Below the pieces are notes generated by a model that did not search any database, was not told the origin of the DNA, and saw nothing but the letters and a program-made list of their open reading frames with translations. From Buttiauxella gaviniae ATCC 51604 (GTDB taxonomy: Bacteria > Pseudomonadota > Gammaproteobacteria > Enterobacterales > Enterobacteriaceae), in assembly GCF_001654835.1 (NCBI RefSeq), contig NZ_LXEP01000017.1:62001-126000 (forward strand): DNA of 64,000 nt, read 5' to 3'. Positions 39,970-49,495 of the stretch are shown one piece after another (positions within the stretch are counted from its first letter, which is position 1; every line of letters begins with the position of its first letter). The position numbers and the translations under genes are program-made.

Positions 39970-40929
39970 ATGGATAGTTTTCAAAAAGATATTGATGAAA
40001 GGGCTAACCTGGCGTTATCCAACAAGTTTGAGCTTTTGTTGTTCCGCTTAGGGGAAGGTCAGCACGGCGGAAAATCAGAGCTGTATGGCATCAACGTGTT
40101 TAAACTGCGCGAAATTGTGCCAATGCCGAAAATTAACCGCGCGGCAGGGATGATGTCACCGCTGTTGGGCATGGCAAATATTCGTGACCAATTTATCCCG
40201 GTTATCGACCTGCCCGCCGTTACCGGCTGCACGCCAAAAACTGGCCTCAATCTTCTTTTAATTACCGAATACGCCCGTAGCACGCAGGCATTTGCGGTGG
40301 AGTCGGTAGAAAATATTATCCGCCTCGACTGGAGCCAGGTTCACGCTGCCGAATCTGGTGTGAGTAGCCGCAATATCACCAGTATCGCTTCACTCAATAG
40401 CGACGAATACAAAGGCGAGCTGGCGCTGGTACTCGATGTTGAACAGATTCTTTACGACATTATTCCTTCCGGGCGCAAAGTCGATATGGCGGCCATCGAA
40501 GGGAACACAAACCCTCTGAAACCGGGTGCTGTCGCGATTGTTGCCGAAGATTCAAAAGTCGCCCGCCAGATGCTTGAGCAAGGCCTGAAAGGCATGGGTA
40601 TTCCGGTGATGATGCATTCCACGGGGCTTGAAGCGTGGGAGAAAATCAAAGTGATTGCCGCAGAAGCCAAAGCCGCTGGCCAGCCGATCACCGATCGTAT
40701 TGGTATGGTACTAACAGATATTGAAATGCCGGAAATGGATGGCTTCACCCTGACCCGTAATATCAAATCGGATATCGTGTTAAAGCAGATTCCTGTGGTG
40801 ATTCACTCGTCTCTATCAGGTAGCGCCAACGAAGATCACGTCCGCAAAGTGGGCGCGAATGGCTATGTCGCCAAATTCGATGTGAAGGAGCTTTCCGAGG
40901 TGATTCATAAGGCGCTGGATGGCGCTTGA
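39970..40929 (+). CDS. cheV: chemotaxis coupling protein CheV
   Basis: Couples chemoreceptors to CheA and can be phosphorylated for adaptation. 319 residues: a CheW domain (about 18-165, with YGINVFKLREIV and FIPVIDLPAV) and a C-terminal receiver domain (about 186-315) with the acidic pair in VAEDSKV, phospho-acceptor Asp250 in VLTDIEMPEMDG, and a Lys in YVAKFDVKE. E. coli lacks cheV whereas Salmonella has it. It stands alone here, away from other chemotaxis genes, with a sigma-28 -10 element upstream. It implies a motile organism. Confidence 0.95.
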   Translation: MDSFQKDIDERANLALSNKFELLLFRLGEGQHGGKSELYGINVFKLREIVPMPKINRAAGMMSPLLGMANIRDQFIPVIDLPAVTGCTPKTGLNLLLITEYARSTQAFAVESVENIIRLDWSQVHAAESGVSSRNITSIASLNSDEYKGELALVLDVEQILYDIIPSGRKVDMAAIEGNTNPLKPGAVAIVAEDSKVARQMLEQGLKGMGIPVMMHSTGLEAWEKIKVIAAEAKAAGQPITDRIGMVLTDIEMPEMDGFTLTRNIKSDIVLKQIPVVIHSSLSGSANEDHVRKVGANGYVAKFDVKELSEVIHKALDGA

Positions 40930-40973
40930 ATAAAATTCAACCTGTAAGGGTTATTTACAAGTTCGTCATGAGC

Positions 40974-41004
40974 CTGAGTTGTTCGGTTTAACCGAACAAC
41001 TCAG
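40974..41004. terminator. 31-base perfect inverted repeat after cheV
   Basis: CTGAGTTGTTCGGTT and its exact complement flank a single T. It lies 45 bases after the cheV stop. It probably forms the 3' end of the cheV message, although no T-tract follows, so it may instead be a bidirectional end structure shared with the rha operon arriving from the other side. Confidence 0.6.
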
Positions 41005-41105
41005 ATTGCTAATCAAGGTTTTATAAGGGGATAAGCGGCATGCACCATCCACCACTTTTGTCGGTTGGCTCTACGCTTGCCAAAAAAAAAGCGTAGCCCC
41101 TCCCC

Positions 41106-41420
41106 CTACTCTAAATAAAATACCCCTTTCAGCTCCACACTCACCGGGCTGTTGTCGGCATTACTCGGCATGATTTCGCTCATATGCTTCCACCAGCGCT
41201 GGCAAACTTCCGTTTGGGCAACCGCGTTCCAGCGAGCTTCGGACTCAATTTCTACCGTGGCAAAAAGTAGGTTGCGTTGAGCATCAAGATAAATAGCGTA
41301 GTGATGAGCACCGTGCTGCTTAAGTACCGCTTCCAGCTCTGGCCAAATCGGCGTATGACGACGTTGATATTCTTCATGGGCATCGGAATTCACCTGCATC
41401 ACAAAGGCTTTGCGGATCAT
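41106..41420 (-). CDS. rhaM: L-rhamnose mutarotase
   Basis: Interconverts alpha and beta anomers of L-rhamnose so that RhaA receives its preferred form. 104 residues as in E. coli, starting [19 protein letters not shown], with the catalytic His in [11 protein letters not shown]. The frame is open 22 codons further upstream, but ATG at 41420 is conserved and overlaps the preceding stop by four bases. Last gene of the long rha operon. Confidence 0.97.
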   Translation of the reverse strand: MIRKAFVMQVNSDAHEEYQRRHTPIWPELEAVLKQHGAHHYAIYLDAQRNLLFATVEIESEARWNAVAQTEVCQRWWKHMSEIMPSNADNSPVSVELKGVFYLE

Positions 41421-42565
41421 AACGCCTCCAGATAAAGCTCGCGCACTTCCTCGCGGGTCGCCACGCGTGGGTTGCACCCTGCGCACGGATCGGCCAGCGC
41501 GTTGTCCAGCCAGCCTTCAATGTCAGCGGTTTTAATGCCAAGCTGGCTAAAGCCAGATGGGATGCCAACGCGTGAAGATAATGCGCGAATGGCGAGAATC
41601 GCCTCAAAACTGGCTTCTTCTTCGCTCATATCCTGAGTATTTACGCCCATCGCTGCGGCAACTTTCGCAAAACGTGCAACGGCTTTCGGGCGGTTAAAGG
41701 CTTCGATGACGGGCAACAAGATGGCATTACACACGCCATGCGGCAGGTTGTGCGTCGCACCCGGCTGGTGTGCCAGCGCATGCACCAGGCCAAGGCCCGC
41801 GCTGTTAAATGCCATGCCCGCCAGGTACTGCCCGTAAGCCATCATTTCACGCGCTTCGAGGTTGTGTCCGTTTTCGACCGCTTTTGGTAACCACTGGCTA
41901 ATCAGGCGGATAGACTCCAGCGCGTTGGCATCGGTCAGCGGGTGTGCGGCAACGGAAACATAGGCTTCGATGGCGTGAGTTAGCGCGTCCATGCCGGTTG
42001 CAGCAGTGACGCTTGCCGGGATGTCGAGCATCACGCTGGCATCATCGACGGCAATATCCGGGATCAGATTGGTGTCGATAATCACTTCTTTTACGTGGCG
42101 CACGGAATCGGTGATGACCGCATTGCTGGTCATCTCAGCCGCAGTCCCGGCAGTGGTGTTAATAGCCACCAGCGGCACGCCTGGGTTAGTCACTTTACCC
42201 ACACCTGAATAGGCGGTTGATGGGCCTGGGTTTGCGGTGAGGATCTTCACTGCTTTGGCGGTATCAATCGGGCTGCCGCCACCGAAGGCGATCAGATAAT
42301 CACAGTCGCCTGCCTGATACGCCGCGAAGCCTTTTTGCACCAGTTCTTCTGTCGGGTTCGGGAACACTTCATCGAACAGTTCGTAAGAAAGCTGATGTTC
42401 GTCGAGCGCGCTAAACAGGCTGTCGAGCAGGCCCATTTTTACCAGTTGCCCGTCGGTGATAATTAACGCTTTTCCCCAGGGTTTGGCGGCAATCAATTTC
42501 ACCATGTCGCCGATGGCACCCGCGCCGTGAAGGCTGATTTTTGGTAAGGCCAACATAAAGCTCAT
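41417..42565 (-). CDS. iron-dependent alcohol dehydrogenase, probable L-lactaldehyde reductase
   Basis: 382-residue group III alcohol dehydrogenase. Motifs: [15 protein letters not shown] for NAD binding (near residue 95), [15 protein letters not shown], and metal-binding histidines in [28 protein letters not shown]. It is closer in places to E. coli YiaY than to FucO. In a rhamnose operon its expected job is to reduce the L-lactaldehyde made by RhaD to 1,2-propanediol under anaerobic conditions. Start at 42565 has AAGGAGA upstream. It sits between the ABC permease genes and rhaM. Confidence 0.88.
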   Translation of the reverse strand: MSFMLALPKISLHGAGAIGDMVKLIAAKPWGKALIITDGQLVKMGLLDSLFSALDEHQLSYELFDEVFPNPTEELVQKGFAAYQAGDCDYLIAFGGGSPIDTAKAVKILTANPGPSTAYSGVGKVTNPGVPLVAINTTAGTAAEMTSNAVITDSVRHVKEVIIDTNLIPDIAVDDASVMLDIPASVTAATGMDALTHAIEAYVSVAAHPLTDANALESIRLISQWLPKAVENGHNLEAREMMAYGQYLAGMAFNSAGLGLVHALAHQPGATHNLPHGVCNAILLPVIEAFNRPKAVARFAKVAAAMGVNTQDMSEEEASFEAILAIRALSSRVGIPSGFSQLGIKTADIEGWLDNALADPCAGCNPRVATREEVRELYLEAL

Positions 42566-42617
42566 TGCTATTCTCCTTAATATTATGACGATGGCCACCC
42601 GGTCATCGTCTCGGTAT

Positions 42618-43622
42618 TCATCCTCGCCGACGTGCTAAAACGCGCCGGGTAATAATCGGTAGCGAAATCACGGTGATCAGCATCGCGCCGACGATAATCG
42701 ACATCACGATGCCCGGCACATTCAGCAGACTCAGGCCGAAGGTCACCAGCCCCATAAGGAATGCGGCGATAATCACGCCCGCCATGCTGCCGGAGCCGCC
42801 AAGAATATTGACACCGCCCAGCACCGCCATGGTCACCACGCTCAGCTCCCAACCCATCGCAATCGTCGGGCGCGTGCTGCCAAGACGTGAGGTCAGTAAA
42901 ACCGACGCCAGTCCCGCCATCACGCCCACCAGCACAAACAACATCAGGTTGTGGCGCTTCACGTTAATGCCGGAATACCACGCGCCAGTCGGGTTATTAC
43001 CGATGGCGTACGTCCGGCGGCCAAAGTTGGTTTTGTGCAGCAAGAAGGCGAACACCGCCGCCAACACCATGAACAGGGCAAACTCGAACGACAACGCGCC
43101 CCAGACGTAACCCTGCCCAAGCCAGGCGAAACTTTCCGGGTAGTGATTCAGTGCCTGGTCGCCGAGCAAAATGTAGGTAATGCCGCGATACAAACTCATG
43201 GTGCCGATGGTGATCACAATCGACGAAAGGTTAAAGCGTGTGACCAGCAGGCCATTGAACAAACCGCACAGCAACCCGATGCCAAGCCCGATGCACACCA
43301 GCCCAGCGGTATCGACGCCTGCCTGAGCGCAAAAGCCCATTGCCGTTGAACTGAGCGCAATAGTTGAGGCAACGGACAGGTCAATTTCCCGGGCGATAAT
43401 CAACATCGCCATCGGCAACACGATGATCGCTTTTTCGGTGAAGTTGAAGGTGGCGTCCGACAGGTTCCAGATATTGAGGAAATACGGCGAGGCCAGTGCG
43501 TTCACCACAAATACCGCCAGCGTCACCGCCAGCAAAAACGACTCCCAGCACAGCAAGCGGCGCAATAATGGAGCCGTCGCGGCCTGCGGTGGAACAGATT
43601 CAGAAATCAGCGTCTTATTCAT
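42618..43622 (-). CDS. sugar ABC transporter permease 1, probable rhamnose
   Basis: 334 residues with about eight to ten membrane segments and the BPD_transp_2 features of the ribose/xylose (RbsC) type: LIIAREIDLSVASTIALSS and NPTGAWYSGINVKRHN. Overlaps the second permease gene by eight bases. With the other permease, the duplicated ATPase and the periplasmic protein it makes a CUT2-class importer, like the rhizobial rhamnose system. Rhamnose as substrate is inferred from the operon. Confidence 0.9.
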   Translation of the reverse strand: MNKTLISESVPPQAATAPLLRRLLCWESFLLAVTLAVFVVNALASPYFLNIWNLSDATFNFTEKAIIVLPMAMLIIAREIDLSVASTIALSSTAMGFCAQAGVDTAGLVCIGLGIGLLCGLFNGLLVTRFNLSSIVITIGTMSLYRGITYILLGDQALNHYPESFAWLGQGYVWGALSFEFALFMVLAAVFAFLLHKTNFGRRTYAIGNNPTGAWYSGINVKRHNLMLFVLVGVMAGLASVLLTSRLGSTRPTIAMGWELSVVTMAVLGGVNILGGSGSMAGVIIAAFLMGLVTFGLSLLNVPGIVMSIIVGAMLITVISLPIITRRVLARRRG

Positions 43623-44622
43623 GGCTCACTCCCGGAGTTTGTCGCGCCAGCGCTGCGTCGCGCAGAATCAGCCGCCCTTTGCGTTTGTTGCCGCGTTCAT
43701 TGAGCAACACCGCCACCACAATCACTGCGCCGGATATCGCCATTTGCCAGAACGGCGACACGCCAATCACCGGCAGCGCATTGTTGATGACGCCGAGGAA
43801 CAGCGCGCCAAACAGGCAGCCGAGCACACGCCCGATACCGCCCATGGTGCTGATTCCGCCAATGACACAGGCTGCGACGATTTGCAGTTCAAAACCGTTA
43901 GCTACGTCGACATACGCAACGGCAAATCGAGAAATCCACAAATAGCCGCAAAAACCGGCCAGCGCTCCCGAAAGGCTAAAGCTGATGAACTGCATTTTCC
44001 CGGCATTGATACCGGTGTAATACGCCGCCGTGGCGTTGCCGCCCGCGGTGTACATCGCCCGCCCGGTGCGGCTGTAACGCAAGAAATAGCCCACCAGCAA
44101 AAGCGCCGCGACCGCACACCAACTCAGCAACGGCATTCCCAGCACGACCGCGCGCGGCAATCCGAGAAACTCGCTACTCATCTGATGCGCATTAATCCAG
44201 CCGCCGTTTGAGAGCAGGAAGATAATGCCGCGATAAATACTCATGGTGCCCAGCGTGACGACAATCGCCGGAATGCCGAGCTTCCAGACCAGCAAACCGT
44301 TAATTACCCCCATCACCAGACCCAGAACGGTCGCCAGGGACAGCAGTGCCCACACCGGGATTTGCGGATAGTGGAAGTTAAGCAAGGCGACAATCATGCC
44401 GGTCAGCGCGAGGTTCGCCGCCATCGACAAATCAATGCCTTTGGTCAGCAGCACCATCATTTGGCCGAGGGCGAGAATAATCAGGATCGAGGTGTCATTG
44501 AACATTTCCACCAGATTGCCTGGCGCCAGGAACGACGGCACGCGGCTGCCAATCCCCAGAATCATCAGCAAGATGACGCCCGCCAGCAAGAATTCGCGAT
44601 GTTTGAGAAGAGATTGCCACAT
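43615..44622 (-). CDS. sugar ABC transporter permease 2, probable rhamnose
   Basis: 335-residue paralogue of the neighbouring permease with the same architecture (LLTKGIDLSMAANLALTG; GGNATAAYYTGINAGK; GGISTMGGIGRVLGCLFGA). Its ATG overlaps the ATPase stop by one base (TAATG). The two different permeases would form a heterodimeric channel. Confidence 0.9.
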   Translation of the reverse strand: MWQSLLKHREFLLAGVILLMILGIGSRVPSFLAPGNLVEMFNDTSILIILALGQMMVLLTKGIDLSMAANLALTGMIVALLNFHYPQIPVWALLSLATVLGLVMGVINGLLVWKLGIPAIVVTLGTMSIYRGIIFLLSNGGWINAHQMSSEFLGLPRAVVLGMPLLSWCAVAALLLVGYFLRYSRTGRAMYTAGGNATAAYYTGINAGKMQFISFSLSGALAGFCGYLWISRFAVAYVDVANGFELQIVAACVIGGISTMGGIGRVLGCLFGALFLGVINNALPVIGVSPFWQMAISGAVIVVAVLLNERGNKRKGRLILRDAALARQTPGVSHE

Positions 44623-46133
44623 TACGCTGCCTCCTCATGGGAGCCGCTGGCGGCGCTGACAATCATCTCAGCACTCGCTTCGCCCGCTTCAAATTGCGCC
44701 ACCATCAGCCCTTCGTGCATCACGATAATGCGGTCGGCCATGCCCATCACTTCCGGCAATTCTGACGACACCATGATCACCGCCAGGCCGTGGCCGACCA
44801 GCTCAGACATAAACTGGTGCACCGCCGCTTTCGAGCCGATATCGATACCTTTGGTCGGCTCATCGAGAATGATGACTTCCGGTTGAGTCGCCAGCCATTT
44901 GCTAATCACCACCTTCTGCTGGTTGCCGCCGGAAAGCGTTTCAACCGGCTGTTTCCAGCTAAAGGCTTTTACTTGTAAACGTTTGGCGTATTCATCCGCC
45001 AACGCCCATTCACGCGCATCGTTTAATACGCCGCGCGGGTTAAGGCGGCTCAGTTGTGGCAGGCTAATGTTTTGATAAATCGGCAGTTCGATAATCGCGC
45101 CCTGCTTCTGACGCTCTTCCGGCACGCAGACAATCCCGGCTTTAATCGCGTCCGCTGGCTGGCGAAACTGCATCGCCTGGCCGTTGAGCAAGATTTCACC
45201 GTGAGACGGGCGTGAAACACCCGATAGCGCCTGCATTAATTCGGTACGCCCGGCGCCGACTAAGCCGTAGAAACCGAGGATTTCCCCTTTGCGAAGCGTG
45301 AAGTCGATATGGGCAAACTCGGTTGGATGGCAGAGATCTTTCACCTCTAACACCACGTCACCAGGTTCGCAGTTCACTTTCGGGAAGGCGTGTGTGATTT
45401 CACGCCCGACCATCATGGTGACCATGCGTTCTTCGCTGATATCGTCGATTTGCCCGGAGCCGATGTACACGCCGTCGCGCAGAATGGTGTAGTGATCGGC
45501 GATGGCAAAGATTTCGTCGAACTTGTGCGAGATAAACAGAATCGCTTTGCCTTCGCGTTTCAGGCGTTCAACGATTTGATAGAACTCGACGATTTCATGC
45601 TGCGAAAGTGCGGCGGTCGGTTCATCGAGGATCACCACTTGCGCTTCAAACGATAACGCGCGGGCAATCGCTACCATATGGCGTTGGGCAATACTGAGAG
45701 TTTTGAGCGTGGCGCGAGGGTTAATTTGCACTTCGAGGCGAGTGAGGATTTCCTGCGCCTGCTGGTGCATGGCGGGCCAGTCGAGCTTCTTGAAGAAGCC
45801 GCGGTAAATATAGTGGCCGACGAAAATATTTTCGGTGACGGTCAGTTCATCGAACAGCACCGTTTCCTGGTGAATCGCTGTGATACCGACTTTGTGCGCC
45901 GCTTCCGGGTTGGGCAGCGTAATCGGTATCGCTTTATAAAGCAGTTCGCCTTCTTCCGGCTGATAAATCCCGGTCATAACTTTGACCAGCGTGGATTTAC
46001 CCGCGCCATTTTCACCGATCAGCGCCGTGACTTTGCCCGGCCACAAATCCAGATGAACGTTTTCGAGGGCGCGTACGCCGGGGAAAACTTTGGTTATTCC
46101 CTTCAGGGACAGCAATGGTGTGGTGAGTGTCAT
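44622..46133 (-). CDS. sugar ABC transporter ATP-binding protein, duplicated
   Basis: 503 residues with two nucleotide-binding domains as in RbsA/XylG. First half: Walker A GENGAGKSTLVK (near residue 38), signature LSIAQRHMVAIARAL, Walker B VVILDEPTAAL. Second half: degenerate Walker A region GLVGAGRTELMQ, signature LSGGNQQKVVISKWL, Walker B VIILDEPTKGIDIG. The second Walker A lacks the Lys, as is normal for this class. ATG at 46133 was chosen over an in-frame upstream TTG. Separated from the binding-protein gene by a REP pair. Confidence 0.93.
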   Translation of the reverse strand: MTLTTPLLSLKGITKVFPGVRALENVHLDLWPGKVTALIGENGAGKSTLVKVMTGIYQPEEGELLYKAIPITLPNPEAAHKVGITAIHQETVLFDELTVTENIFVGHYIYRGFFKKLDWPAMHQQAQEILTRLEVQINPRATLKTLSIAQRHMVAIARALSFEAQVVILDEPTAALSQHEIVEFYQIVERLKREGKAILFISHKFDEIFAIADHYTILRDGVYIGSGQIDDISEERMVTMMVGREITHAFPKVNCEPGDVVLEVKDLCHPTEFAHIDFTLRKGEILGFYGLVGAGRTELMQALSGVSRPSHGEILLNGQAMQFRQPADAIKAGIVCVPEERQKQGAIIELPIYQNISLPQLSRLNPRGVLNDAREWALADEYAKRLQVKAFSWKQPVETLSGGNQQKVVISKWLATQPEVIILDEPTKGIDIGSKAAVHQFMSELVGHGLAVIMVSSELPEVMGMADRIIVMHEGLMVAQFEAGEASAEMIVSAASGSHEEAA

Positions 46134-46154
46134 GGTCAATTCCCCATCCAAAAT

Positions 46155-46226
46155 GGTGGATGGCGCGAACGCTTATCCACCCTACGTTTGGCTTTTGTAA
46201 GGCGGGTAAGCAAAGCGTCACCCGCC
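46155..46226. repeat. REP-type pair between binding-protein and ATPase genes
   Basis: GGTGGATGGCGC...TATCCACCCTAC and GTAAGGCGGGTAAGC...GTCACCCGCC, two units in a 102-base gap inside the operon. Same family as the other copies in this window. Confidence 0.8.
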
Positions 46227-46235
46227 AATACCCAA

Positions 46236-47228
46236 TCAGAAGATTTTGGAGAATTTATCGATGTTGCTGGCATCGTAAACAAACGGCTCAGCCATCGCAC
46301 CGCTGCCGTCGGCATCCAGCTTCACTTTGCCCAGTTTGCCCATGCTGGCTTCATCTTTGGTGGCCGTTCCTTTGACTAAATCGTCCGCCAGATAGGTTGC
46401 CGCGTAGCCCAAATCAATCGGGTTCCAGATAGCGAAACTTTTCGACGCGCCAGATTTCACCGCGCCCGCCATTTCAGACGGTAAACCCAGGCCAGTCACA
46501 TAAACTTTGCCGATTTTGCCCTGGTCTTTCACCGCTTGCGCAGCGGCGACAATCCCGACGGACGACGGCGAGACAATCACTTTCAAATCCGGGTAGGATT
46601 TCAACAGGCCGACGGTTTCACGGTAGCTTTTATCAGACAGATCATCGCCATAAGCGACGGTCACTAAATTGATAGACGGATACTTTGGCAGCACCTTTTT
46701 CATCTCAGCAATCCAGATATTCTGGTTAGTTGAGGTGGGTGTGGCGCTAAGAATTGCCACGTCGCCTTTTTCCACATTCATGGCTTTTAAGGCGTCGGCG
46801 GCCAGTTTGACGTTGGTTTCGCCAATCAGCGCGTTATTGGAAGGATTAAGGTGAATCTGGCGGCCCTCTTTTGCCACGCCGGAATCCCAGGAAACCACTT
46901 TAATCCCACGCTGCATGGCCTTTTTCAGCACCGGAACCAGTGCGTCAGGGTCATTGGCAGAAATAGCAATGGCATCAACACCTTGAGCGATCAAGCCGTT
47001 GAGGACTTCAATTTGTGCTTCGGCCGTCGTCGTGGTTGGGCCGGTATAAATCACTTTCACATCGCCCAACTCTTTGGCGGCTTCTTGTGCCCCGACGTTC
47101 GCGGCTTCAAAAAAACCATTGCCGAGGGATTTCGCCACCAGCGCGATTTTCACTTCAGCAAGGGCAGAGGTGGACAGAGCGAGTGCAACAACGGTAAGCG
47201 TACAACCTAGTATTGATTTAGTTTTCAT
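46236..47228 (-). CDS. periplasmic sugar-binding protein of ABC transporter, probable rhamnose
   Basis: 330 residues with a Sec signal peptide (MKTKSILGCTLTVVALALS to ALA, cleavage about residue 24) and a type I periplasmic-binding fold of the ribose-binding family (VKIALVAKSLGNGFFEAANVG; ISANDPDALVPVLKKA; VVSWDSG). It lies between rhaD and the ATPase, flanked on both sides by palindromic repeats in the message, which may help raise its expression over the membrane components. Rhamnose binding is inferred from context. Confidence 0.9.
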   Translation of the reverse strand: MKTKSILGCTLTVVALALSTSALAEVKIALVAKSLGNGFFEAANVGAQEAAKELGDVKVIYTGPTTTTAEAQIEVLNGLIAQGVDAIAISANDPDALVPVLKKAMQRGIKVVSWDSGVAKEGRQIHLNPSNNALIGETNVKLAADALKAMNVEKGDVAILSATPTSTNQNIWIAEMKKVLPKYPSINLVTVAYGDDLSDKSYRETVGLLKSYPDLKVIVSPSSVGIVAAAQAVKDQGKIGKVYVTGLGLPSEMAGAVKSGASKSFAIWNPIDLGYAATYLADDLVKGTATKDEASMGKLGKVKLDADGSGAMAEPFVYDASNIDKFSKIF

Positions 47229-47277
47229 TGCTTGTACTCCGATGTATGTAGGGGTTGCAGGTGTTTTTTATTTTTTT

Positions 47278-47303
47278 CATAGGGTGGATTAATCCACCCT
47301 ATG
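47278..47303. repeat. perfect 26-base REP-like palindrome between rhaD and binding-protein gene
   Basis: CATAGGGTGGATT and its exact complement with no spacer: the REP arm sequence without the usual central loop. It lies 8 bases after the rhaD stop. Confidence 0.8.
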
Positions 47304-47311
47304 TTTACGAC

Positions 47312-48136
47312 TTACAGTTCTAAAGCACTGGCTAACGGGGTGACACCAAAACGTTTGCCGAGCGCGATAAGCTCATCACGAGAGATGGTTTGTTTCATGC
47401 CACCCATCGAAATAACTTTTACCAGCACTTCAGCCGACTTCTCAGCGGTATCGATAAGACCAAACGCTTCATCGAGCGTTGGGCCGCTACCGAATACCCC
47501 GTGGAACGGCCACAACACCAGCGAGTGTTTTGTCATCTCGCCAGCGGTCGCTGTACCAATTTCATCGGTGCCCGGCACCATCCACGGCAGAATGCCGACG
47601 CCGTCCGGGAACACCACTAAACACTCGGTGCTGCCTTCCCACAATTTACGGGTAATCACATCCGTGTTGTTTTCCAGCACATAGGTCAGGGCAATCAGGT
47701 TGGTGGCGTGGCAATGCATGATGACGCGATCTTTACCGCCCGTGGTTTTGATGCGCACGCTGTGTGACTGGAAATGCGAAGCCAGTTCAGACGTTGGCAC
47801 CGCTTCGTTCTCCAGCCCCCACAAAATGTGGTAGCCCGTACCGCGATTGTCCACTTTCACCACGCCAATATTTGCCGCCGGGTCGAGCTGCACGTTACGG
47901 AAGAATTTGCCGGAACCGGTGACGATAAACGGCGTGTTCGCCAGTTCAGGCATCGGCTGGCTTAGCGCGATATAACGCGGAGCAGCGTGGAAATCAGCCT
48001 GGAATGGCGCGATATCCGCTTCATCCAGACGCATAGTGATATTGCCGCCGTTACGCTCGTCCCAGCCTTTCAGCCAGGCGTCGCTCGTTGCTTTGATCAT
48101 GCCTTCTACAAACCAGGCTTTAAGGATGTTCTGCAT
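47312..48136 (-). CDS. rhaD: rhamnulose-1-phosphate aldolase
   Basis: Class II zinc aldolase that splits L-rhamnulose-1-phosphate into dihydroxyacetone phosphate and L-lactaldehyde. 274 residues as in E. coli. Zinc ligands lie in [15 protein letters not shown] (two His) and [13 protein letters not shown] (third His); the catalytic Glu is in the [10 protein letters not shown] region by alignment. Third gene of rhaBAD, 99 bases after rhaA across a repeat-rich gap. Confidence 0.98.
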   Translation of the reverse strand: MQNILKAWFVEGMIKATSDAWLKGWDERNGGNITMRLDEADIAPFQADFHAAPRYIALSQPMPELANTPFIVTGSGKFFRNVQLDPAANIGVVKVDNRGTGYHILWGLENEAVPTSELASHFQSHSVRIKTTGGKDRVIMHCHATNLIALTYVLENNTDVITRKLWEGSTECLVVFPDGVGILPWMVPGTDEIGTATAGEMTKHSLVLWPFHGVFGSGPTLDEAFGLIDTAEKSAEVLVKVISMGGMKQTISRDELIALGKRFGVTPLASALEL

Positions 48137-48162
48137 AGTCTTGTGGTTCCTGTTGTGTATAC

Positions 48163-48235
48163 CTCTCCCAAAGGGAGAGGTAATTAATCATATTTTGTCC
48201 TTCTCCCTCTTAGGAGAAGGTTGGGATGAGGGTGG
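48163..48235. repeat. CTCTCCC-class palindromes between rhaA and rhaD
   Basis: CCTCTCCCAAAGGGAGAGG is a clean hairpin (8-base arms, 3-base loop), followed by a second, CCTTCTCCC...GGAGAAGG. They resemble the CCCTCACCC/CTCTCCC REP-like class also seen at 10802-10828. Confidence 0.7.
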
Positions 48236-49495
48236 TTAGCCGCGTTGGCTCAGCACGTCTTTTTCATAAGTCCGCACTGTTTTCAGCCACTGGGCATCAA
48301 CCGGCGTGTCATTGCGCTGGCAATACATTTCCCAGACCGCCGCCCACGGCAGCGATTTCTGCTCTTCCAGCAGTGCCAGGCGTGCGGTGTAGTCGCCTTC
48401 AAGTTCAAGCTGGCGCAGGGTTTCAGTAGGTTCCAGCAATGCACGCAGCAGTGCTTTCTTCATGTTGCGCGTGCCGATAACCCACGCAGCGATGCGGTTG
48501 ATTGAAGCGTCGAAGAAATCCAGACCGATGTGCACGCGGTCGAACAGATCGTGGCGAATAATCTCGCTGGCGATCGCTTGAGTTTCATCATCCAACAGCA
48601 CGACGTGGTCGCTGTCCCAGCGTACCGGGCGGCTCACATGCAGCAGCAGGCGCGGCACATACAACATGGCGCTGGAGATTTTGTCGGAGATCACTTCAGT
48701 CGGGTGGAAGTGGCCTGCGTCCAGACACAGTGCGGTCTGGCGGCTGGTCGCGTAACCAAAATAGAATTCGTTGGAACCGACGGTGTAGCTTTCTGCACCA
48801 ATGCCGAACAGCTTGCTTTCTACCGCGTCGATGTGGTGTTGCGGATTGAGTTTTTCGCTCATCGCTTCATCAAGTGCGGCCACTAAACGCTGGCGCGGAG
48901 CCAGGCGGTCAACGGTGATGTCTTTCATGCCATCCGGGATCCAGATGTTCATGACTGACGGCGTGCCAAGTTGTTCGCCGAAGTACGCGGACACTTTGCG
49001 GCTGGCCTTAACGTGATCAATCCAGAACTGGCGGATTTCATCGTTAGCGTGTGAGAGCGTAAAACCATCAGCGCTCAACGGGTGCGAGAAGCAAGACGGG
49101 TTAAAGTCCAGCCCTAACTTGTTGGCCTTCGCCCATTCAACCCAGTTTTTAAAATGCTCTGGTTTGATTTTGTCGCGGGAAACCGGCTGGTCAGATTCCA
49201 GATAAATTGCGTGCAGGTTCAGGCGTTTTGGCCCCGGGATCAGGCTTAATGCGCGTTCCAGATCAGAACGTAATTCAGCGGCGTTGCGCGCCTTACCTGG
49301 GTAATTGCCCGTCGCCTGAATCCCGCCGCTTAGCGCGCCTTCCGGGTTTTCAAATCCGGCAACATCATCGCCCTGCCAGCAGTGCATAGAAACAGGTAAA
49401 CGGTCGAGCTGTTGCAGTGCGGCTTCAGCATCAACACCGACAGCAGCAAAGCGCTGTTTCGCCAGTTCCCAGGCTTGATCAAGAGGTGTGGTCAT
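48236..49495 (-). CDS. rhaA: L-rhamnose isomerase
   Basis: Converts L-rhamnose to L-rhamnulose using Mn2+. 419 residues as in E. coli; TIM barrel with conserved metal-site stretches [26 protein letters not shown] and [19 protein letters not shown] at 49495 was chosen over an upstream TTG because [13 protein letters not shown] matches E. coli. The start overlaps the rhaB stop by four bases. Confidence 0.98.
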   Translation of the reverse strand: MTTPLDQAWELAKQRFAAVGVDAEAALQQLDRLPVSMHCWQGDDVAGFENPEGALSGGIQATGNYPGKARNAAELRSDLERALSLIPGPKRLNLHAIYLESDQPVSRDKIKPEHFKNWVEWAKANKLGLDFNPSCFSHPLSADGFTLSHANDEIRQFWIDHVKASRKVSAYFGEQLGTPSVMNIWIPDGMKDITVDRLAPRQRLVAALDEAMSEKLNPQHHIDAVESKLFGIGAESYTVGSNEFYFGYATSRQTALCLDAGHFHPTEVISDKISSAMLYVPRLLLHVSRPVRWDSDHVVLLDDETQAIASEIIRHDLFDRVHIGLDFFDASINRIAAWVIGTRNMKKALLRALLEPTETLRQLELEGDYTARLALLEEQKSLPWAAVWEMYCQRNDTPVDAQWLKTVRTYEKDVLSQRG

